Shown here: positions 1-9,200 of the stretch, piece after piece
Numbering within the stretch: the stretch's first letter is position 1
Layout of the letters: every line of letters begins with the position of its first letter
Source: Pseudomonas sp. ISL-84
Lineage (GTDB): Bacteria > Bacillota > Bacilli > Bacillales > Cytobacillaceae
Assembly: GCA_018613035.1 (NCBI GenBank)
Contig: JAGGRA010000022.1
Location: 95,490 to 159,489, forward strand
Direction of reading: 5' to 3'
DNA: 64,000 nucleotides
Position numbers and translations under genes: made by a program
Notes under the pieces: model-generated
Told to the model about the DNA's origin: nothing
Databases searched by the model: none
What the model saw: the letters and a program-made list of their open reading frames with translations, nothing else

Positions 1-5
1 TATTT

Positions 6-278
6 ATGAAGAAAGACTTATCTAATGTCAATATCGTAAAACTTCCGGTGTTTGGCAAGGAAGGATCTATTTCGGAAGATATGGTTAAACATATGGATCC
101 GCAGATTGCCATCCTGTTTCATAAATCATCAATAAAACCGGATTCCGATTTGTTCGCACTATTAAACGATGCTTGGGTTGATGTATATTATACAAGGAAG
201 CATGGAACTGTCACGATCAAATTTACCGACATTAACTATGAAGTCATTACAATTTTCCAGGAAGAGGAATTTAAATAG
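6..278 (+). CDS. Hypothetical 90-aa protein
   Basis: This is a small soluble-looking protein of 90 residues that I do not recognise. It has no cysteines, no membrane segment and no obvious motif; the C-terminal half alternates hydrophobic and charged residues as in a small beta/alpha fold. Only five bases precede the ATG, so the ribosome site cannot be checked and the gene could begin outside the window. It lies upstream of ypmA on the same strand, separated by 260 bp holding two hairpins. Confidence 0.5.
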   Translation: MKKDLSNVNIVKLPVFGKEGSISEDMVKHMDPQIAILFHKSSIKPDSDLFALLNDAWVDVYYTRKHGTVTIKFTDINYEVITIFQEEEFK

Positions 279-299
279 TGCAGATCGTGTTTTATATGA

Positions 300-323
300 C
301 TCCAGGAAATGCTCTTCCTGGAG
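300..323 (+). terminator. Weak stem-loop after the 90-aa gene
   Basis: A 9-bp perfect stem (CTCCAGGAA / TTCCTGGAG) with a 6-nt loop starts 22 nt after the stop codon. The following run (ATTCTTTG) is a poor U-tract, so termination may be partial. Confidence 0.45.
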
Positions 324-351
324 ATTCTTTGTAAAAGGTAAAATCCGTATT

Positions 352-377
352 GAAAAAAGCTGCGCCTATGGCGCAGC
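352..377 (-). terminator. Leftward intrinsic terminator with no obvious gene
   Basis: On the minus strand an 8-bp stem (GCTGCGCC / GGCGCAGC) with a 3-nt loop is followed by six T residues. This is a textbook intrinsic terminator pointing left. No minus-strand gene lies between it and ypmA, so it may end a small RNA transcribed from about 380-530, or stop antisense transcription. Confidence 0.6.
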
Positions 378-538
378 ATTACGTGGTGGACTAGAAGAAA
401 ATTTATGTTTGTTTGATACAAGGAAACATATTCTGCTGTTATACTGATATAGAGTGTATTTCTTTGTAAGTATATTTTAACCTAAAGGATAAGGTATATA
501 AGTTACAAATATTGTTGAGGCTGAGGAGGAATTCCAGA

Positions 539-709
539 ATGGAAAGCAAAATTGAGGTATTATCTACAGTTAAGATCCAGCAAAGCCCGGATCTGTATAA
601 AATTGTTGATGCATTAAATAGAACCTTGAAGGAAAAAGACCTGATGTTCGGCTTGGCGCTTGATCAGGAAGACCAAAATAAAGCGATTTTTACCATTTAT
701 CGTACATAA
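539..709 (+). CDS. ypmA: YpmA, DUF4264 family
   Basis: This 56-aa protein matches the length and position of B. subtilis YpmA (DUF4264), a conserved Bacillaceae protein of unknown function. The ATG at 539 is chosen because GAGGAGGA lies 8-10 nt upstream; an in-frame upstream start at 512 would swallow that ribosome site. The sequence is short, charged and soluble. It sits 16 nt ahead of tseB in the usual ypmA-ypmB-aspB order. Confidence 0.8.
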   Translation: MESKIEVLSTVKIQQSPDLYKIVDALNRTLKEKDLMFGLALDQEDQNKAIFTIYRT

Positions 710-725
710 AAAGAGTGATTATAAA

Positions 726-1199
726 ATGAAAAAAGCTTTAATAGCCATACTTATTTTGTTTGTTATTGGCATTGGCGCAGGCAGTTGGATTTACTTCAGC
801 AGCATGAAGCCCGTAAGAGCGGCTGAATCAAAAGCTGTGGAGCTTGCAAAAAAGGAAACAGATCTTACTGAGGTTGAAGATTTCCATTTATATCATGGCA
901 CTGAAACCTACTATGTAGTCGAAGGCAAAGATCCTGAAGGGACTAACATTTTTGTGTGGGTTCCCGAGAAAAAAGGAAAAATAGTTACACGAAAACAATC
1001 TGACGGAATATCCCGCCAGGAAGCCATTAACAGGCTTAAGCAGGAAAAAAAACCCGCTGAAATTATGTCAGTGCGCCTCGGTATGGAGAAAAATATACCA
1101 TTATGGGAAATTCATTATCGTTCCAAAGGTGATTTAATAAATTATTATTATATAGATTTTAAAACTGGAGAATGGCTGAAAAAAATCGAAAACCTGTAA
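726..1199 (+). CDS. tseB: TseB/YpmB, single-pass membrane protein with PepSY-like domain
   Basis: The protein has 157 residues: a short basic N-terminus, one membrane helix at about 4-26 (rich in I, L, G) and an extracellular domain resembling the PepSY-like fold of B. subtilis YpmB (161 aa). YpmB has been renamed TseB and linked to the transpeptidase PBP2A and cell-wall elongation; that role is known for the family, not shown here. The start at 726 follows AAGAGTG. The gene lies between ypmA and aspB and probably shares their transcript. Confidence 0.85.
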   Translation: MKKALIAILILFVIGIGAGSWIYFSSMKPVRAAESKAVELAKKETDLTEVEDFHLYHGTETYYVVEGKDPEGTNIFVWVPEKKGKIVTRKQSDGISRQEAINRLKQEKKPAEIMSVRLGMEKNIPLWEIHYRSKGDLINYYYIDFKTGEWLKKIENL

Positions 1200-1252
1200 G
1201 CCGAAGCTAAAAAAAGCCATGAGCGGCGTCAGGAAAAATGGGAGGAAGCACA

Positions 1253-2443
1253 ATGGAGATTCAACTGGCACAACGAGTTAAAGCATTAACACCATCAACA
1301 ACCTTGGCAATTACTGCAAAAGCAAAGGAATTAAAATCCCAGGGACATGATGTTATCGGATTGGGAGCTGGGGAGCCTGATTTTAATACACCTCAGCATA
1401 TCATTGAAGCTGCAGTCCAATCCATGAACGAAGGACATACAAAATATACCCCTTCTGCAGGGCTTCCGGCTTTAAAAAAAGAAATTGCAGCCAAGTTTAA
1501 AAGGGACCAGGGACTTGATTATGATGCTTCAGAGATTATCGTTACAAGCGGGGCAAAGCATGGTTTATATACTCTTTTTCAGGTATTGCTTAACGAAGGG
1601 GATGAAGTAATTATCCCAATTCCATACTGGGTTAGTTACCCTGAGCAAGTTAAACTTGCTGGAGGAGTACCGGTTTATGCAGTGGGAAAAGAGGAGAATG
1701 AATATAAAATTACACCGGAACAGCTGGCTGAAAGCATCACAGACCGAACAAAAGCTGTGATTATTAATTCGCCGAGCAACCCAACAGGAATGCTATATTC
1801 TGCAGAGGAATTAAAGGTATTGGGAGATGTTTGCCTAAAACATAATGTTTTAATTATTTCAGATGAAATATATGAGAAATTGGTTTATGGCAGCCATAAG
1901 CATACTTCCATTGCTGAGCTTTCAGCTGAATTGAAAGAGCAAACCATTATTATTAATGGGGTATCGAAGTCGCATTCCATGACGGGCTGGAGAATTGGCT
2001 ATGCTGCAGGAAATAGAGAAATTATTAAAGCGATGACCAATCTTGCCAGCCATAGTACATCCAACCCTACAACAACAGCACAATACGGATCCATTGCGGC
2101 ATATGCCGGACCACAGGATATGCTTGCAGAGATGCGAGAAGCTTTTGAACATCGTTTAAATATCATTTATGATAAATTAATTAAGATTCCAGGATTTAAT
2201 TGTGTTAAACCTCAAGGAGCATTTTATTTATTTCCAAATGTACAAAAGGCGGCTAAACTGACAGGCTTTGATAACGTTGATGACTTTGCAAAAGCTTTAC
2301 TGGAAGAAGCAATGGTTGCTGTTATTCCGGGCTCGGGCTTTGGATCTCCGGAAAATATCCGTTTATCCTATGCAACGTCTCTTGATTTGCTTGAAAAAGC
2401 AGTTGAGCGTATGCATAGCTTTGTTGAAAAGAATACAAAGTAA
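1253..2443 (+). CDS. aspB: Aspartate aminotransferase (class I PLP enzyme)
   Basis: This cytosolic enzyme interconverts aspartate/2-oxoglutarate and oxaloacetate/glutamate. The 396 residues match B. subtilis AspB (393). The PLP-binding lysine is K239 in VSKSHSMTGWR; the SNPTG motif that contacts cofactor and the DEIYEKL helix are intact, and the conserved arginine for the substrate carboxylate is in the ENIRLSY segment near the end. The start at 1253 is preferred because GGGAGGA lies 7 nt upstream, whereas the upstream ATG at 1238 overlaps that site. Confidence 0.93.
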   Translation: MEIQLAQRVKALTPSTTLAITAKAKELKSQGHDVIGLGAGEPDFNTPQHIIEAAVQSMNEGHTKYTPSAGLPALKKEIAAKFKRDQGLDYDASEIIVTSGAKHGLYTLFQVLLNEGDEVIIPIPYWVSYPEQVKLAGGVPVYAVGKEENEYKITPEQLAESITDRTKAVIINSPSNPTGMLYSAEELKVLGDVCLKHNVLIISDEIYEKLVYGSHKHTSIAELSAELKEQTIIINGVSKSHSMTGWRIGYAAGNREIIKAMTNLASHSTSNPTTTAQYGSIAAYAGPQDMLAEMREAFEHRLNIIYDKLIKIPGFNCVKPQGAFYLFPNVQKAAKLTGFDNVDDFAKALLEEAMVAVIPGSGFGSPENIRLSYATSLDLLEKAVERMHSFVEKNTK

Positions 2444-2501
2444 TACTTAGTGATGGAGTGCCGGATGATATCCGGCCTTCTTCCGTCTTATTTAATGAAA
2501 A

Positions 2502-2743
2502 GGCTCTGTTATAGCTTAATGTTGTTTTTTAGCACCCTGTTGATTGGAGCGGAAGGCACGAGCTCCTCGAAAATGCATTCGCATTTTCTTCGTGCGGTGT
2601 TTACTCAAGGAAGCTTATTCAAAGTCCTGCGGGAGTGCGGATCAAGGGAGACCCCGCAGGAGCAAAGCGACGAGGAGGCTCCCGGACCGCCCGCGGAAAG
2701 GGAGTGCCTCGTGCTGAAATCAACAGGCAAATTTAACAGAGCC
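2502..2743. repeat. MITE-like dispersed repeat, family A, copy 1
   Basis: A 242-bp GC-rich non-coding element lies in the aspB-asnS gap, bounded by GGCTCTGTTA and its exact inverse TAACAGAGCC. Internally it carries TGTTGATTGGAGCGGAA and GAAATCAACA near the ends and several nested palindromes around GGAGACCCCGCAGGAG and CCCGCGGAAAGG. The right-hand 28 bp recur exactly, inverted, at 45060-45087. Reading frames that cross it are not convincing genes. Such elements are familiar in Bacillaceae intergenic regions. Confidence 0.75.
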
Positions 2744-2784
2744 AATGAAAAATATCATTTATTATGTTGAAAACTACTGTATTA

Positions 2785-2813
2785 TTGCTTGTCAGAGGGC
2801 TGGAAGGTATAAT
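2785..2813 (+). promoter_or_regulatory. Sigma-A promoter of asnS
   Basis: TTGCTT and TATAAT are separated by 17 bp and lie about 50 nt ahead of the asnS start, just outside repeat copy 1. This gives asnS a promoter of its own, independent of aspB. Confidence 0.65.
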
Positions 2814-2865
2814 ATATAGCGATACATAAGAAGCGATTGCTTAGATTTTTTGGAGGGAACATAAA

Positions 2866-4161
2866 TTGACAAAAACAACAATTTCTCAAGTTCATAAATA
2901 TGTTGACCAGGAAGTTACCATTGGAGCATGGATTGCCAATAAACGATCAAGCGGAAAGATTGCTTTTTTGCAGCTTCGTGATGGAACAGGCTTTATCCAG
3001 GGAGTAGTCGTGAAGGCTGAAGTCCCTGAAGAAATATTCCAAGGTGCAAAATCAGTGACACAGGAATCTTCGGTATATGTTACTGGCAAGGTTCAAACGG
3101 ATGAACGTTCACCTTTCGGCTATGAGCTCCTGGTAACCGGGCTTGAAGTCATTCATCAGGCTGTGGATTATCCAATTACTCCAAAAGAACATGGAACTGA
3201 GTTCTTAATGGATAACCGCCATTTATGGCTGCGCTCCCGCCGCCAGCATGCAGTAATGAAAATTAGAAATGAAATTATCCGTGCAACATATGAATTCTTC
3301 AATGAGCAGGGATTCTCCAAGGTGGACCCGCCAATTTTAACAGGAAGTGCACCGGAAGGAACTTCAGAGCTTTTCGCAACTAAATATTTTGATGAAGATG
3401 CATATTTATCACAAAGTGGCCAGCTATATATGGAGGCAGCTGCTATGGCGCTTGGAAAAGTTTTTTCATTCGGACCGACGTTCCGTGCTGAAAAATCCAA
3501 AACACGCCGCCATTTAATTGAATTCTGGATGATTGAGCCTGAAATGGCTTTCTGCGAATTCGATGATAACCTTAAAGTCCAGGAAGAATATGTTTCCCAC
3601 ATAGTGCAATCCGTTTTGAAAAATTGTGCAATTGAACTTAAGACACTTGGCCGCGATACAGACAAGCTAGAAAAGATTACAGCTCCATTCCCGCGCATCA
3701 CATATGACGAAGCGATTAAATTCCTTCAGGAAAAAGGCTTTGATGATATCAAGTGGGGTGATGATTTCGGTGCACCACATGAGACGGCTATTGCTGAAAG
3801 CTACGACAAGCCAGTCTTTATCACACATTATCCAACATCCCTGAAACCTTTCTATATGCAGCCTGATCCTTCAAGGGAAGATGTGGTATTATGTGCAGAT
3901 TTGATTGCTCCTGAAGGTTATGGAGAAATAATCGGGGGGTCTGAGCGTATCCATGACTTTGATCTTCTTAAGAAGCGCCTGGAGCAGCATAATTTGGAAA
4001 TGGATGCATACAAATGGTATCTTGAATTGCGTCAGTACGGTTCTGTACCGCATTCCGGTTTCGGCCTTGGCCTGGAAAGAACAGTTGCATGGATAAGCGG
4101 AGTGGAGCATGTACGTGAAACAATCCCGTTCCCTCGTTTGCTAAACCGTTTATATCCATAA
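2866..4161 (+). CDS. asnS: Asparaginyl-tRNA synthetase
   Basis: AsnRS charges tRNA-Asn with asparagine in the cytosol. The 431 residues match B. subtilis AsnS (430): an N-terminal OB-fold anticodon domain (about 1-110) and a class II catalytic core with motif 2 around [11 protein letters not shown] and motif 3 in [12 protein letters not shown]. The start is TTG at 2866, fixed by TGGAGGG eight bases upstream; no in-frame ATG fits better. No T-box leader fits into the short space before it. Confidence 0.95.
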   Translation: MTKTTISQVHKYVDQEVTIGAWIANKRSSGKIAFLQLRDGTGFIQGVVVKAEVPEEIFQGAKSVTQESSVYVTGKVQTDERSPFGYELLVTGLEVIHQAVDYPITPKEHGTEFLMDNRHLWLRSRRQHAVMKIRNEIIRATYEFFNEQGFSKVDPPILTGSAPEGTSELFATKYFDEDAYLSQSGQLYMEAAAMALGKVFSFGPTFRAEKSKTRRHLIEFWMIEPEMAFCEFDDNLKVQEEYVSHIVQSVLKNCAIELKTLGRDTDKLEKITAPFPRITYDEAIKFLQEKGFDDIKWGDDFGAPHETAIAESYDKPVFITHYPTSLKPFYMQPDPSREDVVLCADLIAPEGYGEIIGGSERIHDFDLLKKRLEQHNLEMDAYKWYLELRQYGSVPHSGFGLGLERTVAWISGVEHVRETIPFPRLLNRLYP

Positions 4162-4205
4162 TGTAACTGCCCGTTAATCCGGGAAGAAATGAATATTAGC
4201 AAAGC

Positions 4206-4233
4206 AAAAAATCCGCCATCACGCGGATTTTTT
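4206..4233 (+). terminator. Intrinsic terminator after asnS
   Basis: An 11-bp stem (AAAAAATCCGC / GCGGATTTTTT) with a 6-nt loop lies 45 nt after the asnS stop. The A and T flanks make it usable in both directions. Confidence 0.85.
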
Positions 4234-4377
4234 ACTTCTTGTGATATCGAATGAACATTCTGAAGTTAGAAGGCCACATGTCTTGCCAGTCAAGATAAAA
4301 CTTCATGGAAAACTTACCGGTTATTCTCCTCACTTTAGTCTTTATGTTCATGATATACTTAAAAGGAGGTGTCCCTA

Positions 4378-5088
4378 ATGTCAAAAAAAAGTTTATTGAA
4401 ATGGCTTCAGGAAGGTAATATTTCCATCCCTGGAGTACTGTTAAGCCAATATAAAGAAATGAATCTGAATGAACATGAACTTGTTTTGTTACTGCATGTA
4501 ATTTCCTTTATAGAACATGGGAATGAGTTTCCCACCCCAGTTGAATTATCTTCCCGCATGACTATATCTGTAGCAGAATGTACGGAGATGCTAAGAAAAT
4601 TAATTCAAAAAGGTTATATTGAGATTAAAGACAGCTATTCAGCTGATGGCATCCGTTTTGAAAAGTACCATCTTGATCCGCTTTGGGAGAAGCTTATTGA
4701 CCAATTTCTTCTTATCGGCAAAAAGGAAGAGGCGGTTAGGCTGCAGCAAGACGAAACAGACCTGTATACATGCTTTGAAAGGGAATTTGGCAGGCCACTT
4801 TCGCCGTTTGAGTGCGAGACACTTGCACTATGGATGGACGATGACCACCATGATCCCCATATAATTAAGGCTGCACTAAGAGAATCTGTCCTGTCCGGTA
4901 AACTAAACTTCAGATATATAGACAGAATTTTATTTGAATGGAAAAAGAATGGCATCAAGACAATTGAACAGGCTAAAAGCTACGGAAAAAAATTCAGGCA
5001 AAACCAATCTCAGCAAAGAAATAAAAGAGAAGATATACCTTCCCAGACAACCAAGTCAGTTCCTTTTTACAATTGGCTTGAACAGTAA
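4378..5088 (+). CDS. dnaD: DNA replication initiation protein DnaD
   Basis: DnaD helps DnaA and DnaB load the replicative helicase at oriC and at restart sites. The 236 residues fit the family (B. subtilis 232): an N-terminal winged-helix domain (about 1-115) and a C-terminal DnaB_2/DnaD_2 domain ending in the YxxxIxxxW motif (YIDRILFEW), then a polar tail. The ATG at 4378 lies 8 nt after AAAAGGAGGTG; the in-frame GTG at 4369 is inside that ribosome site and is rejected. It heads the dnaD-nth-ypoC operon. Confidence 0.93.
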   Translation: MSKKSLLKWLQEGNISIPGVLLSQYKEMNLNEHELVLLLHVISFIEHGNEFPTPVELSSRMTISVAECTEMLRKLIQKGYIEIKDSYSADGIRFEKYHLDPLWEKLIDQFLLIGKKEEAVRLQQDETDLYTCFEREFGRPLSPFECETLALWMDDDHHDPHIIKAALRESVLSGKLNFRYIDRILFEWKKNGIKTIEQAKSYGKKFRQNQSQQRNKREDIPSQTTKSVPFYNWLEQ

Positions 5089-5131
5089 TGGTAATTCTGA
5101 AAAAATAGATAAAAAGTAAGTGGTGATTTCT

Positions 5132-5788
5132 TTGTTAAATAAAACACAAATCCGATATTGCCTTGATACAATGGGAGAAATGTTCCCGGAAGCACACTGT
5201 GAATTAATTCATTCCAATCCCTTTGAACTTGTAATAGCAGTCGCTTTGTCTGCGCAGTGTACCGATGCGCTGGTAAATAAGGTGACAAGAAATCTGTTTC
5301 AAAAATACAAAACTCCGCAGGACTATCTTGAGGTTCCATTAGATGAGCTGCAGGAGGATATCCGTTCAATTGGGCTATATCGGAATAAAGCAAAAAACAT
5401 CCAAAAACTTTGCCGGATGCTCCTTGATGACTATAATGGAATCGTGCCCCGAGACAGGGATGAGCTGACAAAGCTGCCGGGTGTCGGCCGTAAAACGGCC
5501 AATGTAGTTGTATCTGTCGCCTATGGTGTCCCGGCTATTGCTGTTGATACTCATGTAGAACGTGTCAGTAAAAGGCTTGGTTTCTGCCGCTGGAAGGACT
5601 CCGTTCTAGAAGTGGAGAAAACATTAATGAAAAAGGTGCCCATGGATGAATGGTCCGTGACCCATCATCGCATGATCTTCTTTGGAAGGTATCATTGCAA
5701 AGCTCAAAATCCTCAATGTGAAATTTGCCCTCTTCTGGACCTGTGCAGGGAAGGAAAAAAGCGGATGAAGGGTAAGCAAGAAAAATGA
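5132..5788 (+). CDS. nth: Endonuclease III (Nth), DNA glycosylase/AP lyase
   Basis: This base-excision repair enzyme removes oxidised pyrimidines and nicks the abasic site. The protein has 218 residues. The helix-hairpin-helix LPGVGRKTA contains catalytic lysine K121, and the catalytic aspartate is D139 in VDTHVERV. A C-terminal 4Fe-4S cluster is bound by C-x6-C-x2-C-x5-C (in CKAQNPQCEICPLLDLC). The start is TTG at 5132, with AGTGGTGA upstream. It overlaps ypoC by four bases (ATGA). Confidence 0.94.
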   Translation: MLNKTQIRYCLDTMGEMFPEAHCELIHSNPFELVIAVALSAQCTDALVNKVTRNLFQKYKTPQDYLEVPLDELQEDIRSIGLYRNKAKNIQKLCRMLLDDYNGIVPRDRDELTKLPGVGRKTANVVVSVAYGVPAIAVDTHVERVSKRLGFCRWKDSVLEVEKTLMKKVPMDEWSVTHHRMIFFGRYHCKAQNPQCEICPLLDLCREGKKRMKGKQEK

Positions 5789-6318
5789 ATGGGCAGCTAA
5801 TCATCCCCATTGCAGCTCAGCTTTGCCAACCTTTATTCAATAAGCAGCAGGAAGAGATAACACTAGACGAAAGAATGCTTAAAATCCAACATCTTGACCC
5901 GCCATTTTTGTATGATGCTGCATACTACGCCGGGATAGAGGCCTTAAAACCTTGGGAAAAAAAAGAAGAGTGCATTCCTGTGCTGCAGGAGGAATGGAAA
6001 GAACAAAAATGGATTCTTGATAAGTGCTTTGCTAATCGAAACCAAAAAGCTGCCGAAGAACCGATAAAAACAGCCATTGGGTTATTTCTGCAGCTATTAT
6101 TTTGGACAAACGGCAAGCCTGTTGATTTTCAAGCAGAGGTGGGGGAGTTGAAGATAAAACCAGTTAACCTAGAGGAAAGACTGGATTTTATATTTGAGCG
6201 TCCAGCTTCTTACCACGCCTATATCCAGCTGTCCGAACTGATGTATGAAATAGAAAAGCAGTATATGAAGCATATTACATTGGAAAATATAAAGAAGAAA
6301 GCGCCTGGAGGAAAATAG
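5785..6318 (+). CDS. ypoC: YpoC, conserved protein of unknown function
   Basis: This 177-aa soluble, lysine- and glutamate-rich protein follows nth with a 4-bp ATGA overlap, as ypoC does in B. subtilis. It has no membrane segment or catalytic motif that I can see. Translation is probably coupled to nth. The stop codon lies inside the stem-loop of the downstream terminator. Confidence 0.78.
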   Translation: MNGQLIIPIAAQLCQPLFNKQQEEITLDERMLKIQHLDPPFLYDAAYYAGIEALKPWEKKEECIPVLQEEWKEQKWILDKCFANRNQKAAEEPIKTAIGLFLQLLFWTNGKPVDFQAEVGELKIKPVNLEERLDFIFERPASYHAYIQLSELMYEIEKQYMKHITLENIKKKAPGGK

Positions 6319-6328
6319 GCGTTTTTTT
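6297..6328 (+). terminator. Terminator of the dnaD-nth-ypoC operon
   Basis: The stem AAGCGCCT / AGGCGTTTT has a 10-nt loop that includes the ypoC stop and is followed by seven T residues. Confidence 0.75.
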
Positions 6329-6448
6329 ATTTAAACATGTTTAAAGGGTGGTAGTCCCGCAAAAATGGGTTCCATCCGGGCTCATATTAAGAAGTCGGGT
6401 TTATAAACGTCGGATTCGGCACACAACATCGAATCACGCTCAACATCG

Positions 6449-6481
6449 AAAAAGCTGACTCATATTTGAGTCAGCTTTTTT
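6449..6481 (-). terminator. Terminator of the recU-ponA operon (bidirectional)
   Basis: A long stem (AAAAAGCTGACTCA / TGAGTCAGCTTTTT) sits 8 nt past the ponA stop. The T-runs on both strands would stop transcripts from both sides. Confidence 0.85.
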
Positions 6482-6489
6482 GATTTACT

Positions 6490-9162
6490 TTAATTGGTAG
6501 AATTTGATCCGGACCCTGAGCCAGTTCCAGAACCAGAGCCTCCAGAATTGCCGCCTGTGCCGTCTCCAGTGCCTGTTCCGGTACCGGTACCGCCATTTCC
6601 GGTTCCAGTACCGTCGCCGTCACCTCCACCTTCACCTTCACCAGTGTCGTTACCTGCGTCTTCACCGTCACCTTGGCCATCTTCATTTCCGCCATCGTCT
6701 TCAGAACCGCCGTCATCCTGGTTACCGCCCTGTTCGCCGTCTTGGCCATCCTGGCCTTCTTGACCGGTATCGTCCTGTTCTTCTCCTTCAGCATCATCTT
6801 CCTCAATGATGCTTGGATCAGGGATTTCAACCTTGACAGATGCAGGATCACTTTGCTGGTTTCCTCGAATGGCTGTTACTTTAAAGGTATAGACAGCGCC
6901 GGGTTGCGGGTTGGCAACCTTTAAGCCCTTTTCGGATGTAGTGCTAAGCTGCTGGTCGCCGCCTTCATTCACCGATACGGTTACCTCAAACTGAGTGCCT
7001 TCCGCATCATTTGGATATTCCCAAGTAAGTGTGATTTCATTTGCTGCCTGGTCATAGCTTGCTCCCAAGCCGGATGGTGAGTCCAGTTTATCAAATTTCT
7101 CAGATACTTCTGTTGGAGCATTTCCTTTTACAGCATATTCATAAATAATTTGGTCTTTTGGTGTGAATTGGCTTGCTAGTTTAGCAGGGTTGCTGCCTCT
7201 CTCAATCGCTACCTTTTCCACAGTCTTAGGAACTTTAAAGTCTGCTGTTTCTTTCCCTTGGGATACATGTGCCATCAAATTGCTAAAAAGTTTTTGGGCA
7301 ATTTTTTGGTCAGCACCCGCACTGATATAGTTCTTTCTGTCTTGATATCCCGTCCAAATGGCTGCAGTATAGTTTGTCGTATAACCCGCAAACCATGCAT
7401 CAGGAACAGCCCCATCTGGTATTCCAAATTCTTGTTCTTGTTCTTTAGAGTAATTCGTAGTTCCGGTTTTTCCTGCTATAGGGAGACCTGGAACGTCAGC
7501 CAAACGGCCAGTTCCATATGATGATTTCACAACACTCTTAAGCATGTCACTGATCATGAATGCTGTGTATTCCTTCATGACAACTTCAGATTCAGGTTTT
7601 AAATCAAGCTTTGTTCCATCACGCATTTCAATTTGTTTTACTGCATGCGGTTCCGTGTAAAAGCCATTGTTTCCAAAAGCACTATAAGCCCCTGCAACCT
7701 GCATGGATGAAACCTCATAAGCACCGATAGAATAGGATTCATACATTTCATCCATTGGAATACCTAAGTTCTTGGTGAATTCGAGTGCTTTATCTGTTCC
7801 TACTTCCTGCAAAGTTTTCAAGGCTGGGATATTCCGTGAACGTGCGAGCGCTTCACGCATGGACATTGGGCCCATGTGCCTTCCATCCCAGTTGTTGATT
7901 TCTGTTCCGCCTGTATACGTATGAGGTTCATCCACAATTGTATGGTAGGTACCCCATTTTAAATACTCGATTGCAGGACCGTAATCGACAATTGGTTTAA
8001 AAGTTGAACCTGCGTGTCTCTTTTGGTCCACAGCGAAATTAAATCCGCGCTTAACTTTTTGGTTCCGTCCGCCGCCAATCGCCCTGATTTCGCCTGTTTT
8101 AGTATCAAGAAGGGTAATACCAGCCTGGAATTCTTCATCTGGATATTCAACAGCCTCATTTGTGTTTAAAATCGTTTCAACATGCTTCTGTGCATTAGGA
8201 TCCAGTGTTGTATAAATCTTTAATCCATCAGAATAAGGATCGAGATCCGGGTACTTCTTTTCAACCTCGTCTAATACCACATCTATAAAAGCATCATAGT
8301 TGGATTCATCAGTTTCTCTTTTATCTTCTGCTACAAGAGTGGATTCAACAGGCACTTTTTGCGCTGCTTCCATTTCTTCCTTAGATATGAAACCATGCTG
8401 ATTCATAAGTGAAAGGACAATATTTCTCCGTTTTTCTGCTTTCTCAGGATAGTCGAACGGATTGTAGTTGTTGGGGCTTTGCGGCATGCCTGCCAAAAGG
8501 GCAGCTTCATGCAGCTCCAGTTCATCTAATTCTTTATCAAAAAAGATCTTCGATGCTGTTAAGACACCATGGCCTTCTGACATATAAATTTTGTTGACAT
8601 ACATTTCGAAAATTTCCTGTTTTGTATACTTTCGCTCAAGCTGGAATGACAGCCATGCTTCCTGTGCTTTCCTGCTAAGCGTTTTATCATTATTTAAAAA
8701 TGAGTTCTTGACTACCTGCTGGGTGATCGTACTGGCTCCCTCTGAACCAAATCCACGGGTTACGTTGGCAATCACTGCTCCGCCTAATCGAATTAAGTCC
8801 ATCCCATTATGTTTATAAAAACGGACATCCTCAGTTGCCAAAAAGGCATTCTCAACAAGTTTGGGTATATCTTCATAGGCAACATAATCCCTGTTTTCAG
8901 ATCCTACATCTACAATGAAATTGTTTTCCATATCATAAATTTGTGAAGAAATCGGATCCTTTAATAGCTTTTCATCAAGCTTGGGAGCATCTTTAATCAT
9001 AAAAGCAAATGTGCCAGCACCTAAAAGCATTCCAGCGATTCCTAGAGCAATTAAAATAAGAAAAATACGTTTAAAAGTACCTGAAGCTTTCTTCTTCCCC
9101 TTATTTTTTGGCTTGGATTGCTGTTTGCGGCGCTCCTCTCTTGATTGATATTTTTCTGCCAT
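6490..9162 (-). CDS. ponA: Penicillin-binding protein 1A/1B (class A, bifunctional)
   Basis: PonA polymerises lipid II and cross-links peptidoglycan. The 890 residues comprise a basic cytoplasmic N-terminus, one membrane helix (about 32-55), a GT51 transglycosylase domain with catalytic E111 in ATEDVRFYKHNG, and a transpeptidase domain with active serine S386 in GSTFKP, the SRN triad and KTGTTN. A fibronectin-type segment follows, then a tail of over 100 residues rich in D, E, G, Q, S, T and N. The start at 9162 fits AAAGGATG upstream; the ATGs further upstream crowd that site. It lies 38 bp behind recU. Confidence 0.95.
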   Translation of the reverse strand: MAEKYQSREERRKQQSKPKNKGKKKASGTFKRIFLILIALGIAGMLLGAGTFAFMIKDAPKLDEKLLKDPISSQIYDMENNFIVDVGSENRDYVAYEDIPKLVENAFLATEDVRFYKHNGMDLIRLGGAVIANVTRGFGSEGASTITQQVVKNSFLNNDKTLSRKAQEAWLSFQLERKYTKQEIFEMYVNKIYMSEGHGVLTASKIFFDKELDELELHEAALLAGMPQSPNNYNPFDYPEKAEKRRNIVLSLMNQHGFISKEEMEAAQKVPVESTLVAEDKRETDESNYDAFIDVVLDEVEKKYPDLDPYSDGLKIYTTLDPNAQKHVETILNTNEAVEYPDEEFQAGITLLDTKTGEIRAIGGGRNQKVKRGFNFAVDQKRHAGSTFKPIVDYGPAIEYLKWGTYHTIVDEPHTYTGGTEINNWDGRHMGPMSMREALARSRNIPALKTLQEVGTDKALEFTKNLGIPMDEMYESYSIGAYEVSSMQVAGAYSAFGNNGFYTEPHAVKQIEMRDGTKLDLKPESEVVMKEYTAFMISDMLKSVVKSSYGTGRLADVPGLPIAGKTGTTNYSKEQEQEFGIPDGAVPDAWFAGYTTNYTAAIWTGYQDRKNYISAGADQKIAQKLFSNLMAHVSQGKETADFKVPKTVEKVAIERGSNPAKLASQFTPKDQIIYEYAVKGNAPTEVSEKFDKLDSPSGLGASYDQAANEITLTWEYPNDAEGTQFEVTVSVNEGGDQQLSTTSEKGLKVANPQPGAVYTFKVTAIRGNQQSDPASVKVEIPDPSIIEEDDAEGEEQDDTGQEGQDGQDGEQGGNQDDGGSEDDGGNEDGQGDGEDAGNDTGEGEGGGDGDGTGTGNGGTGTGTGTGDGTGGNSGGSGSGTGSGSGSNSTN

Positions 9163-9200
9163 ATATATGTTCATCCTTTCTGACAATCAGACTGAAAAAA

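Noticed and set aside
2450..2770. 106-aa plus-strand frame between aspB and asnS
   Set aside because: It consists almost entirely of the family A repeat, has no ribosome site, and reads as low-quality protein.
2770..2865. T-box leader for asnS
   Set aside because: The space between the promoter and the start is only about 50 nt and has no T-box core sequence.
6494..6809. Plus-strand proline-rich and arginine-rich frames opposite the end of ponA
   Set aside because: They are mirror images of the repetitive ponA tail; GC-rich repeat codons leave all frames open.
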